DNA from: Lachnotalea sp. AF33-28
Lineage (GTDB): Bacteria; Bacillota; Clostridia; Lachnospirales; Lachnospiraceae
Reading direction: 5' to 3'
Assembly (NCBI RefSeq): GCF_003477885.1
Contig: NZ_QUEE01000002.1
Span: forward strand, 248,001-312,000
DNA length: 64,000 bases
Part shown: piece by piece, positions 52,463-61,926 of the stretch
How positions within the stretch are numbered: position 1 is the stretch's first letter
How the letters are laid out: every line of letters begins with the position of its first letter
Notes under the pieces: model-generated
Told to the model about the DNA's origin: nothing
Seen by the model: only the letters and a program-made list of their open reading frames with translations
Databases searched by the model: none
Position numbers and translations under genes: made by a program

Positions 52463-53687
52463 GAAAATGAGAGACCGCTATGAGCAGGTCGAGATGTATT
52501 CGAAGGAGGAATATGCCAGGAGGGCCGCACTGGTCCGCTCTGAAATGGTAAAAAAGGGAGCGGATGTGCTGCTGATACCGGACTGTACGAAGGAATCCTA
52601 TGACCATTGGCTGACCGGCAAGGAATTTCTGGAGTATGTGATTGTTCCGTCCGACGGGGATATCATCGGCGTATTGCTGGATGAAATCGACGAAAGCGGC
52701 TATGAGGACGATACGGATACCGTGGATTTTAAGCGGTATGTCCATCAAAAGGCATTTACACCTTCCGCTGATGGCGTACGCTTCATCCATCCGGTTTCCG
52801 AGGACGGGATTGCAAAGCTGATCGCATCGTTTGGAGGAAAGAAGCTCGGCATCATCAATCCGGGCTTTATGACCTGGGCGCTCCAAGAAGCGCTTAAAAA
52901 GCAGCTGCCGGAGCTTGAATATATAGATCTGACCATGGAGGTGGATTCTCAAAAGACCAGAAAGAGTGAAGAGGAGCTGGCATGCATCCGTATGGCGGGC
53001 GCTGCCCAGAGCCAGATGATGGAAGCCCTGGAGCATATGCTGCGTCCGGGCAGGCATCTGAAAGAGATCCGCACGGAGGTGCGCGACCAGATCGTGAGCA
53101 TGGGGGCCAGCGGTTTCCTGCACTGCATGCTGATCAATCTGGGCAATCAGATGGAAATCGCGCCGCCTTTTGATCCCTACTCAGATGATGTGATTATCCG
53201 GGAGGGAGACCGTTTCTTTGCGCTGTATGAAAGCAACAGCTATGGCGGACACTGTACGGCCATGGGGCGCGTATTTATCCTGGGCAAGGCTGCGGAGGAA
53301 TATAAACAGGCGATCCGCTTTGCAGTGGAGGTCAACGAATATGCGGCGGCCAGGATGAAACCGGGAAATACGCTGCGTCGGATTGTGGCGGACACCAGGA
53401 GCTATGTGACGCTGAAAGGGCATAATCTGAAGCGGATGTGCTGGATGCATGGGCTTTCTACCGCAACCTATGGGGAGCAGTTCGGTGTAAATGATATTTC
53501 CTATGACTGGCCGCTGACGGACGGAGCGGTGCTTCACTGCCACCCGATCAGCAACCGCTTCATGCCCTGGCTTGGCGGAGGCGTCTGGGAAGAGGCCTGG
53601 GAACTGAATACCTATGTGGTAACCCCGGAAGGCGGCAAGTCCCTGGTGAAGTATCCTCTGGGACTGACGGAGATTGATCTGGACTGA
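52446..53687 (+). CDS. M24 (aminopeptidase P/creatinase-like) protein, metal site degraded
   Basis: 413 residues. Creatinase-type N-terminal domain (about 20-165; LLIPDCTKESYDHWLTGKEF) and pita-bread C-terminal domain (about 175-405). Where aminopeptidases have the two Asp metal ligands, this protein reads DRFFALYESNSYGGHCTAMGR. The usual VEP Glu motif is replaced by LHCHPIS. Peptidase activity of the canonical dinuclear-metal type is therefore unlikely. A creatinase-like, metal-free hydrolase or a binding role is possible. The ATG at 52446 has GGAGGAAAA upstream and the gene overlaps the response regulator by 17 bases. It is followed by a paralog. Confidence 0.85.
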   Translation: MILKGKKMRDRYEQVEMYSKEEYARRAALVRSEMVKKGADVLLIPDCTKESYDHWLTGKEFLEYVIVPSDGDIIGVLLDEIDESGYEDDTDTVDFKRYVHQKAFTPSADGVRFIHPVSEDGIAKLIASFGGKKLGIINPGFMTWALQEALKKQLPELEYIDLTMEVDSQKTRKSEEELACIRMAGAAQSQMMEALEHMLRPGRHLKEIRTEVRDQIVSMGASGFLHCMLINLGNQMEIAPPFDPYSDDVIIREGDRFFALYESNSYGGHCTAMGRVFILGKAAEEYKQAIRFAVEVNEYAAARMKPGNTLRRIVADTRSYVTLKGHNLKRMCWMHGLSTATYGEQFGVNDISYDWPLTDGAVLHCHPISNRFMPWLGGGVWEEAWELNTYVVTPEGGKSLVKYPLGLTEIDLD

Positions 53688-53745
53688 GAGAGGCGCAGCC
53701 GGCAGCACAAAGAGCGGGCCGGTGACACGGAAAGGATGTTAATAT

Positions 53746-54936
53746 ATGGAAAACACAGAGTATATGAAGGTGCGTCTGAATAGACTGCAGGAACTGATGA
53801 AAGAGATGGATTTAGCGGGAATCTTATTCTTGAGGCCCTTAAAAGAGGGTTATGACCAGTGGCTGACCGGACAGACGGTAAAGTCCGCGCAGGTCAGCTA
53901 TATGGATACCGCGCTTTTAGCGGTGGCAGGGGGAGAGAAGATATTGAGCATCTCCACTCCGCAGCTGATAGAGGCAGGGGCGGAGGATCCGTATCTGCCG
54001 CACGCTCTGCCGGGGGAGGCGGATACGCCCTATTACATAAACTGTACGGGATACTATGGGGACTATTTCAGGGCCATGCTGGAAAAAAATCCGAGGCTGG
54101 GGCTGGTAAACGGCAGCAAACTGCTGCTTTCTGTGCGGGAGTTTATCATAAAGTATGCGCCGGATACGGAGTTTGTGGATGTGAGCCGTGCAGTTCATAT
54201 GCTTAAGGCGATGAAAACAGAGGAAGAGATCGCGTTAATCCGTAAGGATTGCCGGGATTTGGACCATGTTTTTGCCGCGATGGGCACGGTGCTTAGGCCA
54301 AATGTGACGGAAAGAGATGCGGTTTATGCGATCCGCAAGAAGATGCTGGAGCGCGGTGCGAGCGGCTGGGACTACAGCAGTCAGTGTCTGGATGTGAAAA
54401 TGATATCTGCGCCGGATACCGGGATGTCAGTAAACGAGCCGCTGCTTTATCCCGGATACGCGATGGATATGGGAGACCGGATCAATATAAAGGTGAACGC
54501 CTCCATGAACAACGGCTGGCAGGTCTCTCTCGGAAGATGCTATGTGCTGGGAACGGCATCCGATGAGGCAAAGGAATGCTGGATGACTGCGGTAAAGGCG
54601 CAGCAGACGGCTGCGGCTCTGCTAAAGCCGGGCGCCACAATCAGGGAGATCATGGATCAGGTAAATGCTGCGGTACTGGAACCGGCCGGTTTTCTGGCAG
54701 ATCAGAGCAATTGGATCTATAGCGTGGGCAATGCATGGTCAGAATATCCGATGGCGGTGCCCGGATGGTGGGAGGTGCCCCTTAAGGAAGGAATGGTTCT
54801 GGCGGTGGGACCGAATGTGAAGCCGGAGAACAAGGATCCGTACTGCTGCCTGGATGTGTACTGCGTAACGGCGGAGGGCGGCGTAAGGCTTGGTAAATGC
54901 GGCCAGGAGCTGAAGGAACTGTTTGTCTGCAATTAA
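53746..54936 (+). CDS. M24 (aminopeptidase P/creatinase-like) protein, metal site lost
   Basis: 396 residues, paralog of the preceding gene. The N-terminal creatinase-type domain shares the signature KEGYDQWLTGQ with its neighbour (KESYDHWLTGK). The C-terminal pita-bread domain lacks the recognisable metal ligands: the Asp region reads DRINIKVNASMNNGWQVSLGR, and the usual Glu-Pro-Gly position reads AVGPNVKP. Last gene of the importer operon, 58 bases after its paralog. The pair may form a heterodimer acting on the imported compound. That is inference; the fold assignment is firm. Confidence 0.83.
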   Translation: MENTEYMKVRLNRLQELMKEMDLAGILFLRPLKEGYDQWLTGQTVKSAQVSYMDTALLAVAGGEKILSISTPQLIEAGAEDPYLPHALPGEADTPYYINCTGYYGDYFRAMLEKNPRLGLVNGSKLLLSVREFIIKYAPDTEFVDVSRAVHMLKAMKTEEEIALIRKDCRDLDHVFAAMGTVLRPNVTERDAVYAIRKKMLERGASGWDYSSQCLDVKMISAPDTGMSVNEPLLYPGYAMDMGDRINIKVNASMNNGWQVSLGRCYVLGTASDEAKECWMTAVKAQQTAAALLKPGATIREIMDQVNAAVLEPAGFLADQSNWIYSVGNAWSEYPMAVPGWWEVPLKEGMVLAVGPNVKPENKDPYCCLDVYCVTAEGGVRLGKCGQELKELFVCN

Positions 54937-55000
54937 CTGCATGGATATAGAATGGGGCTGTCGCACCAGTGATTGAAAAGTCATAGGTGTGGCAGCCCCA

Positions 55001-55486
55001 TTATGAAAGCTTTAAAAGGTAAAAATCGCTGTCTTTATACGGATAATCGTATTTTATCGGAAGATCGCTTTCATTTACCTTTATAAAACCGGCTTTATCA
55101 TAAAACTTATGAGCACGGTCCGTATTCTTAGGAGTATCGAGCACAATGACCTTAAAATGGTGATCCCGCGCGAACTTGAGCAGCTCTTTATACAGCTTTT
55201 GGCCCAGATGATGTGGATTTCCGCGGTATTCTTCATATACAAAGAATTTTTTCAACACCCCGATGCCGTTGCCGCAGTTCATTAACCCAATGCTGCCGGC
55301 GATTCGCTTTCCATCCCTTGCTGTCCAGAAACAGCCGCCTGGATCCAGATATTTTTCCTGAATACAGAGCAGCTCCGGCTGGTTGAGAATGCTGACAAAC
55401 GGTCTGCTTCCATCATTTTGACAATGAAGCACCAGTTTAATAATCTCATCCTGATCTTCCCGTTCGAATTTCTTTATTTCTAACAT
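55001..55486 (-). CDS. GNAT family N-acetyltransferase
   Basis: 161 residues. The acetyl-CoA loop region is LKKFFVYEEYRGNPHHLGQKL (about 82-102), and HKFYDKAGFIKVNESD near 133-148 forms the C-terminal motif B. The ATG at 55486 follows AAAGGACAG; the longer frame to 55564 includes the divergent promoter region. Single minus-strand gene, divergent from the LysR regulator, which may control it. Confidence 0.88.
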   Translation of the reverse strand: MLEIKKFEREDQDEIIKLVLHCQNDGSRPFVSILNQPELLCIQEKYLDPGGCFWTARDGKRIAGSIGLMNCGNGIGVLKKFFVYEEYRGNPHHLGQKLYKELLKFARDHHFKVIVLDTPKNTDRAHKFYDKAGFIKVNESDLPIKYDYPYKDSDFYLLKLS

Positions 55487-55630
55487 GGTAATCTGTCCTT
55501 TCCCACAGTTTAGCTGTTCTTGACAAGTTGATTGTTTTTCTTTATAGTACCATAAGAATAACATTCAATCAAATTGATATATTGAAAAATGCAATTTAAT
55601 AAAATTGAATGGTATGAGGTGAAGAAAAAA

Positions 55631-56521
55631 GTGGAAATAAAATATCTGTATACGGTGAAAACAATACTGGAAACGGGGAGTTTCCAAAATGCCGCCCGTA
55701 GGCTTAACTATACTCAATCCACAATAACTTTTCAGATCCGGCAGCTGGAACAGGAGCTGTCAGTGCAGCTATTTGAAAAAGTAGGGAGAAAAATGGCGCT
55801 TACCCAGGCGGGAAAAGAGCTTCTGCCATATATTGATGCCGCGCTTCAGGCAGTGGAGCAGCTTATGGATGCCGGAAAGACCGCCGATGAAATGAGCGGA
55901 ACGATAAATATCGCTGTCCCGGAAACTTTATTAATATACAAAATGCAACCTGTTTTACAGGAATTTCGTCTGCAGGCCCCAAATGTCAGACTGTCCCTGC
56001 AGACTCTTAACTGCTATGAGATCAGAAACAGCATTGTCAGCGGAAGTACGGATATCGGCATTCACTATGATATCGGCAGCTGCCCTGCCCCGATGATTAC
56101 AGAGCGGCTTGCCGCTTATCCGCTCTCTCTTGTATCCTCCCCACTGCTAGAGGATGGGGAACGGAATTTTATAGAGAAAAATCAGAGAAAGAAGGTGTGC
56201 CTGATCAGCAATGATCCAGGCAGTATATACAGGAATATATTTGAACGGTATCTGAAGCAGAAAAACATACAGTTGGAAGGTTTTATGGAGATCTGGAGTG
56301 TCGAAGCGGCGAAAAGGAGTGTGGCCAGCAATCTGGGTATCGCGTATTTGCCGCGATTCGCGGTTGAGCAGGAACTGGACAGCGGGCTTTTGCAGGAATT
56401 GCCGGCACAGATGGAGAATGAACGGATATCGGCTGCCATAAGCCGCCATAAAAATAAATGGATCAGTCCGGCTATGGAGCTGTTTATCCGGCTGCTTAGA
56501 GAGAAACTGGCAGAAAGTTAG
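55631..56521 (+). CDS. LysR family transcriptional regulator
   Basis: 296 residues. The N-terminal winged helix is at about 3-62 (YLYTVKTILETGSFQNAARR, then QSTITFQIRQLEQELSVQLFEK). The substrate-binding domain runs from about 90 (MSGTINIAVPETLLIY) to the end. The GTG start at 55631, preceded by GAGGTGA, gives the usual LysR N-terminus; an ATG at 55589 would add an unusual 14-residue extension. It is divergent from a GNAT gene and 66 bases before the helicase. Confidence 0.92.
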   Translation: MEIKYLYTVKTILETGSFQNAARRLNYTQSTITFQIRQLEQELSVQLFEKVGRKMALTQAGKELLPYIDAALQAVEQLMDAGKTADEMSGTINIAVPETLLIYKMQPVLQEFRLQAPNVRLSLQTLNCYEIRNSIVSGSTDIGIHYDIGSCPAPMITERLAAYPLSLVSSPLLEDGERNFIEKNQRKKVCLISNDPGSIYRNIFERYLKQKNIQLEGFMEIWSVEAAKRSVASNLGIAYLPRFAVEQELDSGLLQELPAQMENERISAAISRHKNKWISPAMELFIRLLREKLAES

Positions 56522-56587
56522 GAGTTGGTCTCGCTGCGGTTATATGCTAAAATATATGAAAGAAATATGGATAAGGAGCCGTTTACT

Positions 56588-59500
56588 ATGAAATCCGATT
56601 ATGATATTGAAGCCTTAGAGGGACGGTGGGGGCTGTCACATATTACCGCAGGCTGGTTTGAAGAGACCTTTGGCGGGCCAACGAAGGTGCAGGAGCAGGC
56701 GTGGCCGGCCATCGCCAGGGGAGAGCACACGCTGGTCAGCGCCCCTACCGGCACGGGCAAGACCCTGTCCGCCTTTCTGGTGTTCATCGACCGGTTAAAG
56801 CAGCAGGCCAGGGCGGGTGAACTGGGGCAGGAACTGCAGGTGATCTATATATCGCCGCTGAAATCCCTGGCTGGGGATATCCGGGAAAATCTGAAGCGGC
56901 CCCTTTCCGGCCTGGCGGCGTTAGAAGAGGCAGGGGAGAGCTATCCGATTGAGGTGGCCCTGCGCACGGGGGATACGACCCAGAGCGAGCGTGAGAAGAT
57001 GCTGCGCCATCCGCCCCATATCCTGCTTACCACACCGGAATCCCTGTTTTTGCTTCTGACCGGACAGCGGGGGCAGAAGCTTCTTTCCACAGCAAAGGCT
57101 GTGATACTGGACGAACTGCATGCGATGATTGATACCAAAAGAGGGGCGCATCTGATGCTGTCTCTGGCGCGCCTGGACAGGCTGTGCGGCCGTAACCTCC
57201 AGAGAATCGGGCTGTCGGCCACCATTGAACCCCTGGATGTGGCAGCTGCCTATCTGGCACCGGATCCTGTGACGGTGATCGCGCCGAAGATGGGGAAGGA
57301 GATTCGGATCACAGTAACCGGCCCGTTTGCGGATGAGAGCGGGAATACGCGCAAAGAAGCGGTATGGGAGAACCTGGGTCTGGATGTATACCGCCGCTGC
57401 CAGAGCAGCCGCTGCGTCATCGCTTTTGTGGAAGGACGGCGCAATGCGGAAAAGCTGGCCTATTACGTAAATCAGGCGGCGGGGGAAGAATTTGCCAGGA
57501 CCCATCACGGCAGCATCGCCAAAGAGCAGCGGCTGTCGGTGGAAGAGGATCTAAGGAGCGGGAGGCTGCGCCTTCTCTGTGCAACCTCCTCCATGGAGCT
57601 GGGCATCGATGTGGGAGCGGTGGATCAGGTGTTTCAGGTCGGATGCCCGTTTACGATCTCCAGCACGATGCAGAGGCTGGGCCGGGCCGGCCATAATCCG
57701 GGCCGGGTCAGCGTGATGTACATGTTCCCCCGGACTGCTCCGGAGAGCCTGTTCTGCGGCATGACCGCCAGGACAGCCCTTGAGGGAGGGGTGGAGTACG
57801 CCCATCCGCCGATGCAGTGTCTGGACATACTGTCCCAGCACCTGGTATCCATGGCTGTGGGACCGGGATATTCGGTGGATGAGGTGATGGAGATCCTTCC
57901 CAGGGCCTATCCCTTTGCCGGTGTGACCAAACAGGATGTGGAGTCCGTTCTGGCCATGTTAGCCGGCGATTATGAACACGAACAGGATATACCGGTGCGC
58001 CCCAGAGTGCTGTATGACCGGATTCACGGCCGGGTGGAGGGAGATCCCTACAGCCGGATGCTTGCGGTTTCGGCAGGAGGCACGATCCCCGATAAGGGGC
58101 TCTACGCCGTCAAAACAGCCGGCGGAGTCAAGCTGGGGGAGCTGGATGAGGAATTTGTCTATGAATCCAGAAAGGGAGATGCCTTTCTTTTAGGCACCTT
58201 TGGCTGGAAGATCGCGGAGATAAAAAAAGACGAGGTGATCGTGGAGCCCACCTCCCCGGAGCGGGCAAGAGTGCCCTTCTGGAAAGGGGAGATAAAAGGG
58301 CGTCCGTTAAAGACCAGTCTGGCTTTCGGCAGAATTCTCCGGGAGCTGTCCGCGGCGGGAGAAGAGGGAAGGCTTAGGGAAGCGCTTCAAGAGCTGGGGC
58401 TGGATGAAAACGCGTCAAAAGCCACAGCCGGATTTCTGGAACGGCAGATGGAGGCCACGGATGTGCTGCCGGATGACCGCACGATCGTGGTGGAACATTT
58501 CTGTGACCATACGGGCAGCCATCAGATGATGGTCCATTCGCTGTTCGGCAGACAGATAAACGCGCCTCTGGCGCTGCTTTTGCAGCAGGCAGCCTGCCGG
58601 AAAACCGGGCTGAACGTGGGATGCGTGGATGAGGAAAACGGCCTTCTTCTATACCCTTACGGGGAGGACGAACTGCCGGAGGGGCTGCTCTATGAGCTTT
58701 CTCCGGAAAATGCCAGGCCGGTTCTGGAAGCGATCCTGCCTCAGACCTCTCTGTTTAATATCACCTTCCGCTACAACGCAGCCAGAGCGCTGATGATGGG
58801 GATGAGGAGAAACGGCAGGCAGCCCCTGTGGCTGCAGCGGATCCGCAGCGCGGATATGCTGGACGGAATCATTGCCAAGAACAGTCATCCGCTTGTCCGG
58901 GAGACCAGGCGCGAATGTGTGGAAGACCAATGGGACATCGCCGGGCTGGAATATGTGTTAAACGGCATCCGTTCAGGAATGATCACAGTGCATGAAGTCC
59001 ATGTGGAGATCCCCTCACCGATGTCCCTGCCCCTGCAGTGGCAGGTGGAAGCGGCTCAGATGTACGAATACAGCCCCACGCTGCCCTCGGTGATCGAGAC
59101 ATCCGCAAAAGATCTGGAAAATGCCGTCATGATCCGTCCCGAAGCGGAGGATCTGGCCACCGTTTCGGAGAGAAAGCGGCTGCCGGAGGATGAGAGGCAG
59201 CTGCATTCCCTGCTCATGGCTGAGGGCGATCTGACCGCAGGAGAACTGGAGGTGCCGATTGAATGGCTGGAAGAGCTGACCCGCAGGGGAAGAGCCGCCT
59301 ATATCGAACCAGGTCTCTGGATAGCGATGGAGCAGCAGGAGGAATACTTAAGAGCACTGGAGGAAAGGGACAGAGAGGCCTCTCTGCATATCCTAAGACG
59401 TATGCTGCGTTACCGCGGTCCTCATACGGCAAAGGAGGCTTCCCAGCGCTATGCTGTTACAGAAGAAGAAGCGGAGACGCTGCTTATGGAGCTGTGCCGG

Positions 59501-60739
59501 ATGAGTGCGGCGGTGGAGCAGGACGGCGTATATTATCACGGGGAGCTCTATGGACGTGCGCGCCAGAGAACCATTCAGAACAGGCGCAGGCAGGTGAGCA
59601 CTCTGCCGGGAAGACGCTATGCCGCACTCATGGCCGGCCGCGTAAAAACGGCGGCTTCCCCCAGGGAACAGCTCAAAAAAACGCTTCAGATGTTCAGCGG
59701 AAGCGCCTGTCCGGCTGCGCTGTGGGAGACCGTATTGTTTCCCGCGCGCGTGCGCGATTACAGAGGGGCTGTGCTGGATGAAATTCTTTCCTGCGGTGAG
59801 TTTTTCTGGCGGATGGGCCGGGACGGAAACCTGGAATTCCATACCTTTGAGGAGCTTGACTGGGATGTTGAGTTTGACCGTTCAGAGGAACTTGCGGATG
59901 AAGAGGAGAGAGCGGTTTACCGGGCTCTTGTTAAACGGGGAGCCAGCTTTTTGCAGTCCCTTGCCGGCTTTGCGAAGGAACGTTCTCCTTTCGACATACT
60001 GATGGAGCTTGCCAAAAAAGGTCTGGTCTGTGCCGACAGTTTCCAGCCGGTGAGGCAGTGGCTCAAACAGGACGCGATGAAAAAATCCCCGGCTAAACAA
60101 AGGGTGAGCGCCCGCGTAAAAGCCATGAATGCGGGAAGGTGGGATGTGGTCAGGCCCCTTGGCAGACAGTCCATGGATCAGCTGCTGGACCGTGCCTTTG
60201 ACAGGGCGGTGATCCTCTGCCGGGAAACTGCCGCACAGCAGGACCTGCCGTGGCAGGAAGCTCTGGAAACACTTCGTGTCTGGGAATATACAGGAAGAGC
60301 CCGCCGCGGATACTATATTGAAGGGATGTCCGGAGCACAGTTTATCAGAGACAGGGATTTTGCCGGAGTGACCGCTGCTCTGGAACGCGAGGAGAAGGAA
60401 GAGATCATTTGGCTGACGGCGTCCGACCCGGCTCAGGTATGGGGAAAATCGCTGCCCCACCGGGCCGGCCGCAGTTTCCTGAATGTGGCCGGCACTGCTG
60501 TGGCGCTGGCCGGCGGAGAGGTGATCGCCGTGATGGAGCGCCAGGGCCGGGTGCTGCGCGTCTTTGACGGGGCATTGCTTGACCGGGCGATGGAGGCATT
60601 TGTACATGACTTTAGGTGCGGTCGGATCTATGCCGGTGCCAAAAGGCTGATGGTGAAAGAGTATCCCGCCGATGCGGCGGAAGCTTTAAAAAAAGCCGGT
60701 TTTCAGAAAGAAATGCAGGACTATGTCTATTACTGGTAA
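56588..60739 (+). CDS. lhr: Lhr-type ATP-dependent DEAD/H helicase
   Basis: 1383 residues, the full length of the bacterial Lhr group. Motifs: APTGTGKT (Walker A, about 52-59), TTPESL (Ib), DELH (II, about 175), GLSATI (III), ELGIDVG (V) and QRLGRAGH (VI, about 365). A winged-helix and Lhr-core region follows (to about 870), then a long C-terminal extension (about 880-1383) as in Lhr-CTD proteins. These are 3'-5' DNA/RNA helicases thought to act in repair. AAGGAG stands 9 bases before the ATG at 56588. The 3' end overlaps the converging XRE gene by 10 bases. Confidence 0.93.
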   Translation: MKSDYDIEALEGRWGLSHITAGWFEETFGGPTKVQEQAWPAIARGEHTLVSAPTGTGKTLSAFLVFIDRLKQQARAGELGQELQVIYISPLKSLAGDIRENLKRPLSGLAALEEAGESYPIEVALRTGDTTQSEREKMLRHPPHILLTTPESLFLLLTGQRGQKLLSTAKAVILDELHAMIDTKRGAHLMLSLARLDRLCGRNLQRIGLSATIEPLDVAAAYLAPDPVTVIAPKMGKEIRITVTGPFADESGNTRKEAVWENLGLDVYRRCQSSRCVIAFVEGRRNAEKLAYYVNQAAGEEFARTHHGSIAKEQRLSVEEDLRSGRLRLLCATSSMELGIDVGAVDQVFQVGCPFTISSTMQRLGRAGHNPGRVSVMYMFPRTAPESLFCGMTARTALEGGVEYAHPPMQCLDILSQHLVSMAVGPGYSVDEVMEILPRAYPFAGVTKQDVESVLAMLAGDYEHEQDIPVRPRVLYDRIHGRVEGDPYSRMLAVSAGGTIPDKGLYAVKTAGGVKLGELDEEFVYESRKGDAFLLGTFGWKIAEIKKDEVIVEPTSPERARVPFWKGEIKGRPLKTSLAFGRILRELSAAGEEGRLREALQELGLDENASKATAGFLERQMEATDVLPDDRTIVVEHFCDHTGSHQMMVHSLFGRQINAPLALLLQQAACRKTGLNVGCVDEENGLLLYPYGEDELPEGLLYELSPENARPVLEAILPQTSLFNITFRYNAARALMMGMRRNGRQPLWLQRIRSADMLDGIIAKNSHPLVRETRRECVEDQWDIAGLEYVLNGIRSGMITVHEVHVEIPSPMSLPLQWQVEAAQMYEYSPTLPSVIETSAKDLENAVMIRPEAEDLATVSERKRLPEDERQLHSLLMAEGDLTAGELEVPIEWLEELTRRGRAAYIEPGLWIAMEQQEEYLRALEERDREASLHILRRMLRYRGPHTAKEASQRYAVTEEEAETLLMELCRMSAAVEQDGVYYHGELYGRARQRTIQNRRRQVSTLPGRRYAALMAGRVKTAASPREQLKKTLQMFSGSACPAALWETVLFPARVRDYRGAVLDEILSCGEFFWRMGRDGNLEFHTFEELDWDVEFDRSEELADEEERAVYRALVKRGASFLQSLAGFAKERSPFDILMELAKKGLVCADSFQPVRQWLKQDAMKKSPAKQRVSARVKAMNAGRWDVVRPLGRQSMDQLLDRAFDRAVILCRETAAQQDLPWQEALETLRVWEYTGRARRGYYIEGMSGAQFIRDRDFAGVTAALEREEKEEIIWLTASDPAQVWGKSLPHRAGRSFLNVAGTAVALAGGEVIAVMERQGRVLRVFDGALLDRAMEAFVHDFRCGRIYAGAKRLMVKEYPADAAEALKKAGFQKEMQDYVYYW

Positions 60740-61059
60740 GTACTCCAGGTGAGCCCCTCCATATAGGCCAGCAGTTTTTCCTGTTTAGCGCTGTCTAATG
60801 CGTCAAAGTATTTGAGACAGAGCTGCTGCTTGGCGGAAAGTTCAGTGTTGGCCGATGTCTCTGCAATAAAATCTGACAGACGGACACCGAAAGCGGTGCA
60901 GAGAGCTTCCAGCGTCTGCAGCCGGGGCTCCGTCTTGCATCGGGAGAGATTGTATATGGTGGAAGCAGGGACTCCGCTTTCCTTGCTTAAGCGGTATATG
61001 CTCCAGCCTCTTTCACATCGCAGAGTTTCGATCTTATAAAGAATGTCCGGATGTTTCAT
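60730..61059 (-). CDS. XRE family helix-turn-helix regulator
   Basis: 109 residues. The HTH_3 domain is at about 5-65 (CERGWSIYRLSKESGVPAST, then YNLSRCKTEPRLQTLEALC). A short helical tail (EKLLAYMEGLTW) may mediate dimerisation. AAGGAGG lies 7 bases before the ATG. A palindrome (61083-61099) sits in its predicted promoter. It is divergent from an ABC ATPase/permease pair, which it may regulate. Confidence 0.92.
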   Translation of the reverse strand: MKHPDILYKIETLRCERGWSIYRLSKESGVPASTIYNLSRCKTEPRLQTLEALCTAFGVRLSDFIAETSANTELSAKQQLCLKYFDALDSAKQEKLLAYMEGLTWSTYQ

Positions 61060-61082
61060 TCTGTGTCCTCCTTAGCTATAAT

Positions 61083-61099
61083 ATACCATTAATTGGTAT
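61083..61099. promoter_or_regulatory. palindromic operator candidate for the XRE regulator
   Basis: ATACCA-TTAAT-TGGTAT, a 17-base inverted repeat 24 bases upstream of the XRE start. On the minus strand it lies between a -35-like TTTTCA and a -10-like TATATT, the position of an autorepressor site. Confidence 0.5.
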
Positions 61100-61128
61100 G
61101 CCTGAAAAGCGGAGAATGAGAATACAGT

Positions 61129-61158
61129 TTGTCATATCAATATGGATGCATATATGAT
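61129..61158 (+). promoter_or_regulatory. possible promoter of the ABC ATPase/permease pair
   Basis: -35 TTGTCA (61129-61134), 18-base spacer, -10 TATGAT (61153-61158), 30 bases beyond the XRE palindrome. Confidence 0.5.
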
Positions 61159-61224
61159 AAAATAATAATACTTTGCGGCCTTGCAGAACACGGATTATAA
61201 GGCAGGCATAAGGAGGGAAAGAGT

Positions 61225-61914
61225 ATGCCGATTTTGAAGCTTGAGGGTGTAACTTACCGGTATAAAAATAAATACCAGTCGGTGGAAGCGGTAAAAAATG
61301 TGAATTATGAGTTTGAACGGGGAAAGGTATATGCCATAGTAGGTAAAAGCGGGAGCGGGAAAACCACACTCCTGTCCCTGATGGCGGGCCTGGCCCTGCC
61401 TGGGGAGGGACAGGTTTATTATAATGGCAGGAGCACGAAAGACATGGACAGGGACCGCTACCGCCGTGATGAGGTGGCGGTCATTTACCAGACCTTTAAT
61501 CTGTTTCCGATGCTGAATGTGCTGGAGAATGTGATGTATCCTCTACAACTGCGGGGAATCGGCGGACAGCAGGCGAAGGAACGTGCGAAGGAGATGATTG
61601 CAGCAGTGGGGCTGACCGATGTGGTTTACCGCAGATATCCGGCCATGCTTTCCGGCGGAGAGCGTCAGAGAGTGGCTATTGCCAGAGCGTTGGCTGCGGA
61701 TGTTAAAATCATTTTCGCGGATGAGCCCACCGGCAATCTGGATGTGGAAAATTCTGACCGTGTGATCGATCTGCTGTTTGATCTCTGTCATAAGCGCGGA
61801 TACTGTGTGATCGTGGTGACTCATGATCCGGATATAGCGGGGAAGGCAGATGTGGTAATCCGGATGCAGGATGGCTGCCTTGCCGGTGAAACCTTAAACA
61901 GAAACGGACAATAG
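61225..61914 (+). CDS. ABC transporter ATP-binding protein (MacB/BceA type)
   Basis: 229 residues. Walker A is GKSGSGKTT (about 39-47), the signature is LSGGERQR (about 144), Walker B is IIFADEPTGNLD (about 162) and the switch His is in VIVVTHDPD. AGGAGGG precedes the ATG. It forms a pair with the FtsX-like permease starting 13 bases downstream. Pairs of this kind export antimicrobial peptides or drive envelope processes; the substrate is unknown. Confidence 0.94.
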   Translation: MPILKLEGVTYRYKNKYQSVEAVKNVNYEFERGKVYAIVGKSGSGKTTLLSLMAGLALPGEGQVYYNGRSTKDMDRDRYRRDEVAVIYQTFNLFPMLNVLENVMYPLQLRGIGGQQAKERAKEMIAAVGLTDVVYRRYPAMLSGGERQRVAIARALAADVKIIFADEPTGNLDVENSDRVIDLLFDLCHKRGYCVIVVTHDPDIAGKADVVIRMQDGCLAGETLNRNGQ

Positions 61915-61926
61915 GGAGAGAATCGT

